The notes under the pieces are model-generated. The model was not told where the DNA came from, did no database searches, and saw only the letters and a list, made by a program, of their open reading frames with translations. The position numbers and the translations under genes were made by a program. From Marinobacter sp. EhC06 (lineage in GTDB: Bacteria > Pseudomonadota > Gammaproteobacteria > Pseudomonadales > Oleiphilaceae), in the NCBI RefSeq assembly GCF_001650915.1, contig NZ_LXYO01000007.1:1-61296 (forward strand): 61,296 bases of DNA, given 5' to 3'. Numbering within the stretch: position 1 is the first letter of the stretch; every line of letters begins with the position of its first letter. Below are positions 19,039 through 28,500 of this stretch, piece by piece.

Positions 19039-19763
19039 CAGCGGGGGCTCACCCAGTCCCGCACCACACCAACCCGGAAGCGGCGACCGTCACGGCTCAG
19101 AACCACACCCTCTTCGGTGATGTCGTCCACCCGCAGGCCTTCAAAGGTATCGCCCACCCGAAGGTAGGTGTCGTTGATCATCACCCGGCGCGATGCAGGC
19201 GAGGAAGAGTAGATATGGCTGTTAAAGGTCAAGTCGGGAACGCTCTTCTGGAATGAAAGCGGCAACTCTACCAGATGAGGTACTCGGCCCGCCTGCTCCT
19301 GTTCCACCATCGGCACCGCGGTTTCGGATATTGCGGATGATGGAACAATAACCGTCGCCCGATCCCTGCTCTCAGCTACCGGAGGTTCCGAGGCGATCGG
19401 CGACGGCGTTGCCTGAACAGGATCGGGCTCCGGGATTGCCCCCGTCTCCGCGACGGGATCTTCCGATGTCGGTTCTGCTTCAGTCGCGGTCGGTACCGGC
19501 ACAGGTTCAGGGACCGTAGCTTTATCCGGGGCTGCTGGAGCCTCTGATTGTGACTCAACAACCCAGGGCAACGGCGTTCCCGGCCAGAACACAAAGGCCA
19601 GGACTGCGGCGTTCAGCAACAGTGCCAGCGACACCCAGAGAGCTGGTGACACCCTCTTTTTCTTCGGCCGGTGAATCAACTGCACCTGTTGGCCGAGGTC
19701 CGGAACGCGACCCTGCCGCCGCTCGGTTTCGGATTTTCGCAATGCGTCAAGAATGTAAGACAT
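19038..19763 (-). CDS. gspB: General secretion pathway protein GspB
   Basis: GspB/ExeB works with ExeA in assembling the type II secretion secretin in the outer membrane. The protein begins with the family signature MSYILDALRKSETERRQGRV, has a single membrane helix at about residues 40-61, then a Pro/Glu/Ala-rich periplasmic linker and a C-terminal T2SSB domain (VDDITEEGVVLSRDGRRFRV). It is 241 residues, a usual length. It starts 2 bp after exeA and its stop overlaps the dinG start. No other type II secretion genes are in the window. Confidence 0.93.
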   Translation of the reverse strand: MSYILDALRKSETERRQGRVPDLGQQVQLIHRPKKKRVSPALWVSLALLLNAAVLAFVFWPGTPLPWVVESQSEAPAAPDKATVPEPVPVPTATEAEPTSEDPVAETGAIPEPDPVQATPSPIASEPPVAESRDRATVIVPSSAISETAVPMVEQEQAGRVPHLVELPLSFQKSVPDLTFNSHIYSSSPASRRVMINDTYLRVGDTFEGLRVDDITEEGVVLSRDGRRFRVGVVRDWVSPR

Positions 19764-19765
19764 GA

Positions 19766-21460
19766 CTACTCTCGACCTTCCGGCTTCAGGGGCTTCAGGC
19801 GAGGGATGGAGGCTTCCAGATCATTATTGATCTGGATGATGGTCATAGCGCCGGCAATGCCATCCACAGTGAGCCCCCGTAATGCCTGATACCAGCGAAC
19901 CTGCTCTTCCGCGTTCATACGTTTAACGCGGTCGCTCTCTGCACGGGATTTACTGTGCCGGTCTGCCAGATCCATCATTCGGGCGCCAATCCAGAGTTGT
20001 TCGCCACCACCATTGCTGTAAAAACCGTCCCCTGTAAGGTATTCCGGCAAGCGCCACAATACCCGATATTCTCCGAACCAGTATCGCTCGATACTGGCAA
20101 AGGACACGGTCTGATTGCCAGAGGGCATGGCAACTTCTGCCGTATCGCCATTCAGATGGCGGAGGACGACGAATCCGGTGTTACCTGCCTCATCCTGGAG
20201 CTGAAGCATTGCCGGGCGATCAAGAAACTCCAGGCTTCGGCGGCTGCCCTGACGGTTAAGGCAACCCAGCCCATTTTCTCTGGCCCAGTCGCAGGCCACG
20301 GGTGCTTCCGCCGGCTGATAGCTCCGCCCCCAGATTCCGAAAAGTACCTGAAACGCCGACACCGAATCCAGAAGTTGATCCGGAACGGCCAGTTCGCCTG
20401 GCCCCGACGGCTCTTCTGGCAAATTTCCAGACCCCTCAACCACTCTTTCCTGTTCTCGCTCCTGCTCTTCCAACCGTTCAACCGCGCCTTCAAGAGGTTC
20501 TGCCGACGAGTGCCCCGTCGAAGCTGAACTGTCGGGGGACCACCGCTCAAACAGCCAGGCGGTTCCAATGATGGCCACCAGAATCGAAGCGGCAACAACC
20601 AGGTACTGTGACCTGTCCGGCGACCGGCCTGATCGTGAAGGCGCAGGACCAATCGAGTGTCCTCGCACTTCCTTTGCCGCGTGGCGGATGTGATCAACCG
20701 TAATTTCATGCTCGCCTTCCGCGTAAGCTCCCAACAGGGCCCGGTCACTGATCAGGTTGATAAGGCGGGGAATGCCCTGGCTTTCGCGGTAAAGACGATT
20801 CACCGCCCGCTGCGAAAAAATATCGCCTCGCATACCGGCGACGCTGAGCCGGTAGCGAAGGTAGGCGGGCAATTCTTCCCGGCCGATGGCATCCAGATGG
20901 TACCGCGCGGTTACGCGCTGGTTCAGTTGGCGCAGCTCCGGAAGCGCCAGCATTTCCTGCAATTCGGGCTGGCCCAGCAAAACAATCTGCAGCAGTTTTT
21001 TCTCTGCCGTTTCCAGGTTGGTCAGAAGCCGCAGCTGTTCCAGTACCTCGGCCGACAGATTCTGGGCCTCATCGATCATCAGAACCTTGTGTCGCCCGGC
21101 CGCATGGGCCTTGAGCAAGTCCTGGTTAATCAGATCCACCAGTTCCTTGATGGTGGCACTGATCTCGTGGGGTATTTCCAGCTCATCGCAGATGGAGGAC
21201 AGCAATTCCCGCGCAGAGAGCCTTGGGTTAAGGATCAGCGCGATATCTACGTTATCCGGAACGTTCTCGATGAAGCAGCGGGAAACTGTCGTTTTCCCGG
21301 TTCCCACTTCACCGGTGATCACGATGAAGCCGCCCTGCCCCTGAACCCCATACATCAGGTGCGCCAGCGCCTCCTTGTGGCGATCGCTCAGATATAGGTA
21401 ACGAGGGTCTGGAGCAATGGAAAACGGCGGTTCGCGAAAGCCGAAAAAGTCGTAATACAT
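19766..21460 (-). CDS. exeA: ExeA-type AAA ATPase
   Basis: ExeA/GspA is an inner-membrane ATPase that binds peptidoglycan and helps insert the type II secretion secretin. The 564-residue protein starts with the family motif MYYDFFGFREPPFSIAPDPR. Walker A is GEVGTGKTTVS near residue 50 and Walker B is VLMIDEAQNL. A membrane helix lies near residues 281-302 (VVAASILVAIIGTAWLF), and the C-terminus has a peptidoglycan-binding-like repeat (LRGLTVDGIAGAMTI). It sits 1 bp after the DUF3336 patatin gene and 2 bp before gspB. Confidence 0.93.
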   Translation of the reverse strand: MYYDFFGFREPPFSIAPDPRYLYLSDRHKEALAHLMYGVQGQGGFIVITGEVGTGKTTVSRCFIENVPDNVDIALILNPRLSARELLSSICDELEIPHEISATIKELVDLINQDLLKAHAAGRHKVLMIDEAQNLSAEVLEQLRLLTNLETAEKKLLQIVLLGQPELQEMLALPELRQLNQRVTARYHLDAIGREELPAYLRYRLSVAGMRGDIFSQRAVNRLYRESQGIPRLINLISDRALLGAYAEGEHEITVDHIRHAAKEVRGHSIGPAPSRSGRSPDRSQYLVVAASILVAIIGTAWLFERWSPDSSASTGHSSAEPLEGAVERLEEQEREQERVVEGSGNLPEEPSGPGELAVPDQLLDSVSAFQVLFGIWGRSYQPAEAPVACDWARENGLGCLNRQGSRRSLEFLDRPAMLQLQDEAGNTGFVVLRHLNGDTAEVAMPSGNQTVSFASIERYWFGEYRVLWRLPEYLTGDGFYSNGGGEQLWIGARMMDLADRHSKSRAESDRVKRMNAEEQVRWYQALRGLTVDGIAGAMTIIQINNDLEASIPRLKPLKPEGRE

Positions 21461-21461
21461 A

Positions 21462-22949
21462 TCAGGACGTACCGGAATCCGCGTTGCTGATCAGTCTGAG
21501 CTCGGCGGTGCGCCGGTTCTGTTGCTTGAGCCGCCGGACACACCGCTCCAGGGTTTTCGAGATACGGGCATGGGAACGGATCATGGAGATCTTCGGCCAG
21601 GTGGCCCGTTCGCCGGCCAGAATCATCTGCCGCACGTAGGCAGGATCTGGATTTGCCAGCATCCTGCTGTAATCCTTGAACGAATATGAGGGCGCAATGG
21701 TAACGTCTCCCGAATAGCGCTGGGCCATGATAGTGTACAGCTGACCGGACATCTGCCGCAGAAGTTCCGGCCTGAGGCGTTTGCGCAGGTAGTCGAACAC
21801 CCCCTGGCCATGAAACTGGATTTCGGATTTCAACAAGTGCATGGGCAGGTTGCCAAGGGACAACTTTTCATCCCGCCCCCGCTGGCTCAGGAACGGCACC
21901 ACGTGGGGATTGGTCTGGCTCACGATGGTGTAATTCACATCGTACAGGTGCATCAACCGTTCAATTGGCAGGTCGCTCACAACCGAGCCATCCACAAACT
22001 TCAGGCGCGGCATATAGGGTAGCGTGGTGCCCTGAATGTCCTTTTTCATCAGGGTAACCGGCGGGAAAATACCGGGAACCGCGGCGCTGGCCAACACTGC
22101 ACTCCAGACCATCAGGTAAGGCGAGGTGTATCCGCACAGCAAGCGAGCCTTCTGGTGGGCCTGAACCGGTGAGACACTCACATTGATCGAACGGCCAGTA
22201 CGCTGGTAAGCCTCTTCAAAGGTGTATTCACCGATATTGCCACGCAGGCAATTTCGAAGCTCTTCCTGATCCATGAGCCCGTCTCCGCGCACCGCGCTGA
22301 GCAGGCCACGCCACTTCCAGGCTTTCAGATTATGGTTCTCCGGCACCAGCATTTCGGGGATTTCTGCGTCGGTGTGTACACCAAGAATACCCGCGATAAT
22401 GGCGCCAATACTTGAGCCGGCAATGACCTGAGGCAGAAGCCCCTTTTCCCAGAGGGCCTTGATTACCCCGAAGTGGAACACACCAAGGGTCGCACCGCCG
22501 CTGAGCAAAAGTGCTGGTCGACCGTAGCTGGTAAGGGTATCGCGGAAAAACTGAAGCTTGTCCGCAACGGGAAAACCGGGCACCGGTTGATCACAGAGAT
22601 AATCCAGCGCTTCGCAAACCTGGGTGATGTATTCTTCAATCAGGTGTTTGGTGCCAACTCGCGACCGCGTGTAGAGCACCGGGTTGCCCATATTCCCCAG
22701 GTCATGGTGCAGTCCTTCCCGGAGGGCCCGTTTCAGACGTTCCACATCATTCTGCTGGCGATACTGCTTAAGATTGCTCAGGCGGTCGTAAATCAGTTCA
22801 TAGTGATAGAGGTCGGAGGCGAAATCCTCTTTCCACTCGGCGTTACCTTCCAGAAAGTCCAGTTCCAACGCTGCGGCCTTCCAGACTTCGTAGTTCGGCG
22901 CCTCGGCCAGCATTTTCCGGAATTTGGCTAATCTTGGATCCTTCAGCAC
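21462..22949 (-). CDS. DUF3336 patatin-like acylglycerol lipase
   Basis: This 495-residue protein has an N-terminal DUF3336 region followed by a patatin domain, the arrangement of yeast TGL3/TGL4-type triacylglycerol lipases. The oxyanion segment LLSGGATLGVFHFG and the nucleophile GSSIG are in the middle of the protein, and the catalytic Asp is in KFVDGSVVSD. It has no signal peptide. It could act on storage lipids, which Marinobacter accumulates as wax esters or triacylglycerols, but that is inference. It is placed between mlaA and exeA with 29 bp and 1 bp spacing. Confidence 0.88.
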   Translation of the reverse strand: MLKDPRLAKFRKMLAEAPNYEVWKAAALELDFLEGNAEWKEDFASDLYHYELIYDRLSNLKQYRQQNDVERLKRALREGLHHDLGNMGNPVLYTRSRVGTKHLIEEYITQVCEALDYLCDQPVPGFPVADKLQFFRDTLTSYGRPALLLSGGATLGVFHFGVIKALWEKGLLPQVIAGSSIGAIIAGILGVHTDAEIPEMLVPENHNLKAWKWRGLLSAVRGDGLMDQEELRNCLRGNIGEYTFEEAYQRTGRSINVSVSPVQAHQKARLLCGYTSPYLMVWSAVLASAAVPGIFPPVTLMKKDIQGTTLPYMPRLKFVDGSVVSDLPIERLMHLYDVNYTIVSQTNPHVVPFLSQRGRDEKLSLGNLPMHLLKSEIQFHGQGVFDYLRKRLRPELLRQMSGQLYTIMAQRYSGDVTIAPSYSFKDYSRMLANPDPAYVRQMILAGERATWPKISMIRSHARISKTLERCVRRLKQQNRRTAELRLISNADSGTS

Positions 22950-22978
22950 CGCTGACCTCCTATCAATCCCGATGACGC

Positions 22979-23770
22979 TCAGAAATCATCGAGCATCAGA
23001 TCCTCATCATCACCGCTGGCAAACGGATCGTTGACCACTTTCCCATCATTGATCAGGAATTCCCGACGCTGCAGGAAGGCGTTTCGGACAAATACGTAGC
23101 TGTCGCCGGATATGAAGCTTTCCGCGGGAATCAAATCCGCGCGCTTATCAACTACCTGCACGGCCCGAGCGTAATAAACTTCCGGACTGTCCACAGTATC
23201 CCACGCTGATGGCAGCGCAAAGCCGTCAGTTGCAAACCCGGTAAAGTGCCTTGGCGTGGACGGGCCGAGAAACGGCAGCATAAGGTAGGGCCCGGATCCC
23301 GCGCCCCAGTATCCCAGGGTCTGGCCAAAGTCCTCGGGCCGCTCCGGGAGATCAAAGGCGGTTGCCACATCAATCAGACCGCCCAGGCCGAAGGTGGTGT
23401 TGTAGGTAAAGCGGCCGACAGCCACCACCGCAGACTCCCCTTTCAACTGCAGCACACTGTTGGTGAAGTTCCGGAGCTCAGTCAGGTTATTGAAAAAGTT
23501 GGTAATACCACGGTCAACAATCTGCGGGGTAAACGTCCTGTAGGCCTGCGCGACCGGCTTCAGGAACCAGCGGTCGATGGTCTCGTTGAAGGTATATACC
23601 TTGCGGTTCCAGTTTTCCCAGGGATCTTTCGGGTCAACCGGAACAGACCCTTCGGGGGCGGGCTGCTGCATATTCTGCGCGAAGGCCTGGCCCACTGGCA
23701 GGAATATGGCCAGGGACACCAACATGGTGAGCGTAAACAGCCGGCGCCGGATAAAAATGTGTTTCATCAT
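22979..23770 (-). CDS. mlaA: MlaA family outer-membrane phospholipid protein
   Basis: MlaA (VacJ) removes misplaced phospholipids from the outer leaflet of the outer membrane and passes them to the MlaC-MlaFEDB system. The conserved DPWENWNRKVYTFNETIDRW and the region GLGGLIDVATAFDLP ... FGQTLGYWGAGSGPYLMLP are clear. Unlike E. coli MlaA there is no lipobox Cys: the N-terminus is a type I signal peptide ending AFAQ. The anionic C-terminus (GDDEDLMLDDF) is also notable. It is probably the first gene of the operon through dinG and is divergent from a thioesterase gene. Confidence 0.92.
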   Translation of the reverse strand: MMKHIFIRRRLFTLTMLVSLAIFLPVGQAFAQNMQQPAPEGSVPVDPKDPWENWNRKVYTFNETIDRWFLKPVAQAYRTFTPQIVDRGITNFFNNLTELRNFTNSVLQLKGESAVVAVGRFTYNTTFGLGGLIDVATAFDLPERPEDFGQTLGYWGAGSGPYLMLPFLGPSTPRHFTGFATDGFALPSAWDTVDSPEVYYARAVQVVDKRADLIPAESFISGDSYVFVRNAFLQRREFLINDGKVVNDPFASGDDEDLMLDDF

Positions 23771-23857
23771 CTGCTCTTGGGTTGTTTAATTCGTTTCAAT
23801 TCGTCGAAAATACCGGCGCTACTTTTTTATTATTAAACCGTTGTTCCGGAGAAACCG

Positions 23858-24265
23858 ATGTCAGTACCGGGAAATCTTGTAAGCACGATTACCATGCCGC
23901 TCCGCTGGGGAGACATGGATGCATACGGCCATGCCAACAATACAGTCTACTTCCGATTCTTTGAGGAAGCGCGCATTGTCTGGCTGGCCTCACTGGAGCT
24001 GGGCGGCCCCGAAGAGCCGACCGGCCCGGTTATTATAAAGACCAGTGCCACCTTTCTAAAGGAATTGAACCACCCGGCAACGGTTGAGGTGAAAACATAC
24101 GCCGACAAGGCGGGTAACACCAGCCTCGACACCTATCATTTGCTGACAGATGTCGACACCGGCGCTGTTTATGCGGAAGGCTATGCGAAAATCGTGTGGT
24201 TCGACCGGGAAACACGTTCCTCGGCCCCGCTGCCAGACACCCTCCGGGCCCTGGCAACGACCTGA
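23858..24265 (+). CDS. Acyl-CoA thioesterase, hotdog fold
   Basis: This 135-residue protein is a 4-hydroxybenzoyl-CoA thioesterase-type hotdog enzyme, which hydrolyses acyl-CoA esters. The active-site helix region RWGDMDAYGHANNTVYFRFF carries the Asp and the HxNN pattern of the YbgC/FcbC group. The length is normal. It is divergent from mlaA and converges on the ketoacyl synthase gene 12 bp later. The acyl chain preference cannot be read from the sequence. Confidence 0.88.
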   Translation: MSVPGNLVSTITMPLRWGDMDAYGHANNTVYFRFFEEARIVWLASLELGGPEEPTGPVIIKTSATFLKELNHPATVEVKTYADKAGNTSLDTYHLLTDVDTGAVYAEGYAKIVWFDRETRSSAPLPDTLRALATT

Positions 24266-24277
24266 ACCGGAAGACTC

Positions 24278-25399
24278 CTACCGGCGGCGTACCACCACGC
24301 TGCCGATGGAATAACCTGCCCCGAACGAACAGATTACCCCGAGATCGCCACTGACAAAGTCATCCTTGTGCTTGTGGAAGGCGATGATCGAACCGGCGGA
24401 GCTGGTGTTGGCGTACTCATCCAGAATCACCGGTGCCTCTTCCTCAGTGGCATCGCGACCCAGCACCTTGCGGGCAATCAGCTGATTCATATTCAGGTTA
24501 GCCTGGTGCAACCACATGCGACGGAGATCATCCGGCGCCAGAGACAGGCTTTGCAGCTGTTTCTGGATGGTCTCGGCAACCAGCGGCGACACCTCCTTGA
24601 ACACCTTGCGACCCTGTTGAACGAAGAGCTTGTCGGGTTTACCAACACCGGAATCATCGGCACGGTTCAGAAACCCGAAATTGTTCCGGATGTTATTGGA
24701 AAACTTGGTTTTCAGGCTGGTACCGAGAATCTCGAACCCCTGCCCCTCACGGGTATCTTCTTCGCGCTCTACCAGAATGGCTGTGCAGGCGTCACCAAAG
24801 ATGAAGTGACTGTCCCGGTCCCGGAAGTTCAGGTGGCCGGAACAGATTTCCGGGCTGACGACCAGAACAGAACGGGCAGTGCCGTTCTCGACAGAATTGA
24901 CAGCCGCCTGAAGGCCGAACGTAGCGGAGCTGCACGCCACGTTCATATCGTAGGCAAACCCGTCGATACCGAGCGCTTCCTGAACTTCGATAGAAACTGC
25001 CGGATAGGCCCGTTGCAGGTTGGAACAGGCAACGATCACGGCATCGACATCCTGTGTCGACTTACCCGCCTGCTCGAGGGCCTCACGGCAAGCAGTCACA
25101 GCCATTTCGCATTGCACCGAGGGCTCCTCGTTGCTGCGATCGGGAATATAGGGCTTCATGCGTTTTGGATCGAGAATGCCGTCCTTGTTGATAACATGGC
25201 GGCGCTTGATGCCGGAGGCTTTCTCGATAAACGAGGAGGACGATGGCTGCAGCGGCGTCACATCGCCACTGGCGATGGCATCTGCGTTCTCGGCGTTGAA
25301 CAGTTCAACGTACTGGTTGAAGGCTTCGACCAGTTCGTCATTATCAATGGTTGCTGGCGGTGTGTAGAGACCGGTCCCGCTAATAACGGCTTTAATCAC
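24278..25399 (-). CDS. Beta-ketoacyl-ACP synthase III family protein
   Basis: This 373-residue thiolase-fold enzyme should condense an acyl-CoA with malonyl-ACP. The catalytic Cys156 lies in NVACSSATF, the His in WLHQANLNMN and the Asn in YANTSSAGS, the full FabH triad. It has an N-terminal insertion (residues 25-60) longer than standard FabH. In length and features it resembles P. aeruginosa PA3286, which I recall diverts a beta-oxidation acyl-CoA into fatty acid synthesis; that assignment is from memory. The next gene upstream is hrpA, 150 bp away with a terminator-like hairpin between. Confidence 0.87.
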   Translation of the reverse strand: MIKAVISGTGLYTPPATIDNDELVEAFNQYVELFNAENADAIASGDVTPLQPSSSSFIEKASGIKRRHVINKDGILDPKRMKPYIPDRSNEEPSVQCEMAVTACREALEQAGKSTQDVDAVIVACSNLQRAYPAVSIEVQEALGIDGFAYDMNVACSSATFGLQAAVNSVENGTARSVLVVSPEICSGHLNFRDRDSHFIFGDACTAILVEREEDTREGQGFEILGTSLKTKFSNNIRNNFGFLNRADDSGVGKPDKLFVQQGRKVFKEVSPLVAETIQKQLQSLSLAPDDLRRMWLHQANLNMNQLIARKVLGRDATEEEAPVILDEYANTSSAGSIIAFHKHKDDFVSGDLGVICSFGAGYSIGSVVVRRR

Positions 25400-25421
25400 G
25401 CTAACCCCACGTCATGATTGT

Positions 25422-25446
25422 GAAAACGGGATGACTGGCGTCCCGT
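25422..25446 (-). terminator. Probable terminator of hrpA
   Basis: On the minus strand ACGGGA (25446-25441) pairs with TCCCGT (25431-25426), followed by a short TTTTC tract. It is in the 149-bp gap after hrpA. Confidence 0.55.
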
Positions 25447-25548
25447 CTGATTCGTTCATTGACCTACTGCCAGAAATACTAACACAGTATCGGGGTTTTG
25501 CCCGTCGGCTATCAGTCAGTAGCACCGGATTGGTGCAGCCTGCCTTCC

Positions 25549-28500
25549 TCAGACTCTGGTCTTTTCCCACTGCCGGTCCAGACGTTTCACCGACACGGTC
25601 ATCACCGTGCCCAATTGCTGGGCAAAGAACGACACCCGGAACTCCTCGAGCATCCACCGGTACAACACCAATTCAGGATCCCGAATCCCCTGCCGCTGCT
25701 GTTCGTCCCGCTTTACCGCGTAGCGAGACCAGAGCGGCTCGATAGTGTGAAGAAACTCCCGCTCCCGGCCCATTTCCCGAGGCATCTTTTCAAGACGAAT
25801 CAGCGCCGCCTCAAAATAACGCCCGAACTCCGCTAGCCACTCAGGCGGTGTTTCCACCAGAAATCCGGGATAGACCAGGTTCTGTAACTGAAATTTAAGA
25901 TCGGCCATGCTGTTGGCGAGCGCCAGATTGATTTTGCCTTTCAACTGCTTCGCCACTTTCTGATAACCGGACATCGCCTGATACAACCGCTCGTCTGCCT
26001 GCTCCAGAGCCGGGATGAAGTCACCCCGGTGAGCGTCAAACACACGGTCGAAGTCCTCTGCTGTTCTCGGAACACCCTCCGCGAGAAAGTGCTGCATGGC
26101 CGTTGCCAGCAACAGATCATCCAGCAAGACTTTCGACTGGCCCACCGGAGCAAACATAAGCGCAGACTGCTTGAAACGCGGAAGTTTCCGCTCCAGGTCA
26201 TCGAGCGTCCTGCCGAACCGGTTCAGAATCAGCCGGGCGATTGCCTTCCGGGTAGTATCTTCAGCAGTCAGCCGGTCCAGACAGCGTATCTGGCGCACTT
26301 GCTTGCCCAGATCTTCCAGCGCGGGATAGACGGTCACCTGCATGCCGCCCTTTTCCGTCTGGACCTGTTCGGGCAATGCTCCGAACCGCCATTCGGTGTA
26401 CTCGCCGCTCGGCTCCGCCGCCGAATCATCTTTTGTCGCCGACTCAAGCGCCTGCTCGGCCTGCCCCTCAAGTTGGTGCTGCAGGTCAGACGTGTCGCGA
26501 CTCTCTGCGATGGTGCGCCCCCCGTCGCCCATGACCCGCAGATTCATCCGGAGGTGCTTTGGTAACTCCGATTCCGACCAGGCCTCTGGATCAATCTGTA
26601 CGCCGGTCATTCGTCGCAACTGCTCGCCCAGTTGAAGCGTTAACGGTTCGTTGGACGGCTGCAGGTTCTCAAGGGCTGCGTCCACAAAATCAGGCACAGG
26701 CACAAAGTTACGGCGCAACGCCTTGGGCAGAGACTTCACCAGGGCAATGCATTTCTCTCTCAACAATCCCGGCACCAGCCATTCCAGACGACGAGACGGA
26801 ATCTGTTTGAGGGCCATCAGGGGAACCTGCAGCGTGACGCCGTCTTTTTCACTGGTGGGTTCGAACTCGTAGCTCAGCGGGTAGCGAACACCCTGCCACT
26901 CCAGATAATCGGGGTACAGGTCCGCGGCCTGGGCATCCACCGGCCGCTGGAGAATGTCGGCTTCGGTGAGCTCCAGTTCTTTCAGTTGCTCCGCTGAGAG
27001 CCCCTTCCACCAGGTCTCGAAATGCCGGCCACTGATGATGTCTGCAGGCAAACGTTCATCGTAGAAGGCCACGAGCACTTCATCGTCAACGAGCAGATCA
27101 CGCCGCCGGGTCTTCTTCTCAAGATTCTCAACCGTGTCGAGCATCTCCCGGTTACGGGCTATAAAGGGCGCCTTTGACCGATAATCCCCCTCCACCAGCG
27201 CTCGCCGGATAAACAGGTTTCGGCATTCCGCCGGATCCACTTTGGCGTAGGGAATACGACGCTTGGCGACAATATCCAGCCCGTAAAGGGTGACCTTTTC
27301 GTAGCCCATCACCTGGGACCGCTTCTGCTCCCAATGGGGCTCAAAATAATGGTGTTTGACGATATGACCGGCGAGAGGCTCAATCCATTCCGGTTGAATG
27401 GACGCCACCACCCGGGCAAATACCCGACTGGTCTCCACAATCTCGGTGGCAACGATCCATTTCGGACCGGTCTTGGCTACCTTGGAGCCGGGAAAGATCA
27501 GCACCTTCCGGTTCCGTGTCGCCAGGTATTCCTTCTTTTCTACCTTCACGGCTACCTGGCCCAGAAGACCGGCCAGTATCGCCTTGTGCAGCGCTTCGTA
27601 ACTGGCGGCATCCTTGTTGACCGCCAGCTTCTGTTCACGACAGATCAACGTCAGCTGGCGATGGATATCACGCCATTCCCGCATTCGCATCCAGCTCAGG
27701 AAGCTCTTCTGGCAGACCTTCTTGAGCTGATTCTGGGACATTTCCTGGCGTTGTTCTTCATAGAAATTCCACACGTTCAGCAGGGTGACGAAATCCGATT
27801 CCTTGTCATTGAACGGAGCGTGGGCCTGATCCGCAGCCTGCTGTTTGTCCTGGGGCCGCTCCCGCGGGTCCTGAATACTCAACCCGGCAATGATGACCAA
27901 GGTTTCCGCCAGACTGCCAAGCTCCGCCGCGGTGACCAGCATCCTGGCCAGGCGTGGATCGAGGGGCAGCCGCGACATGGTTCGACCAAGCCGGGTAACG
28001 CGGCGCTTGTCATCCACTGCACCCAATTCTTCCAGCAGCTTGTAGCCGTCGTTGACCTGACGCTTATCCGGCGCCTCCAGGAACGGGAACTGCCGAATTT
28101 CACCAAGCCCCGACGTCGCCATTTGTAGAATGACCGACGCCAGGTTGGTGCGCAGTATTTCCGGATCGGTGTATTCCGGGCGGTTGATAAAATCCGTCTC
28201 ATCGTACAGCCGGAAACAGATACCCGGGGCCACCCGGCCACAACGTCCTGCCCGCTGGTTGGCGCTCGCCTGAGAAATCGGTTCCACCGGTAAGCGCTGG
28301 ATCTTCGAGCGCACACTGTAGCGGCTGATCCGGGCAACCCCGGTATCGATCACGTAGCGGATGCCCGGCACCGTTAGCGAGGTTTCCGCCACGTTCGTGG
28401 AAAGCACGATCCGTCGGCCCTTGTGGGACTGGAACACCCGGTTCTGCTCGGCATTGCTCAACCGGGAATAAAGCGGCAACACTTCGGTGTGCCGCAGGTC

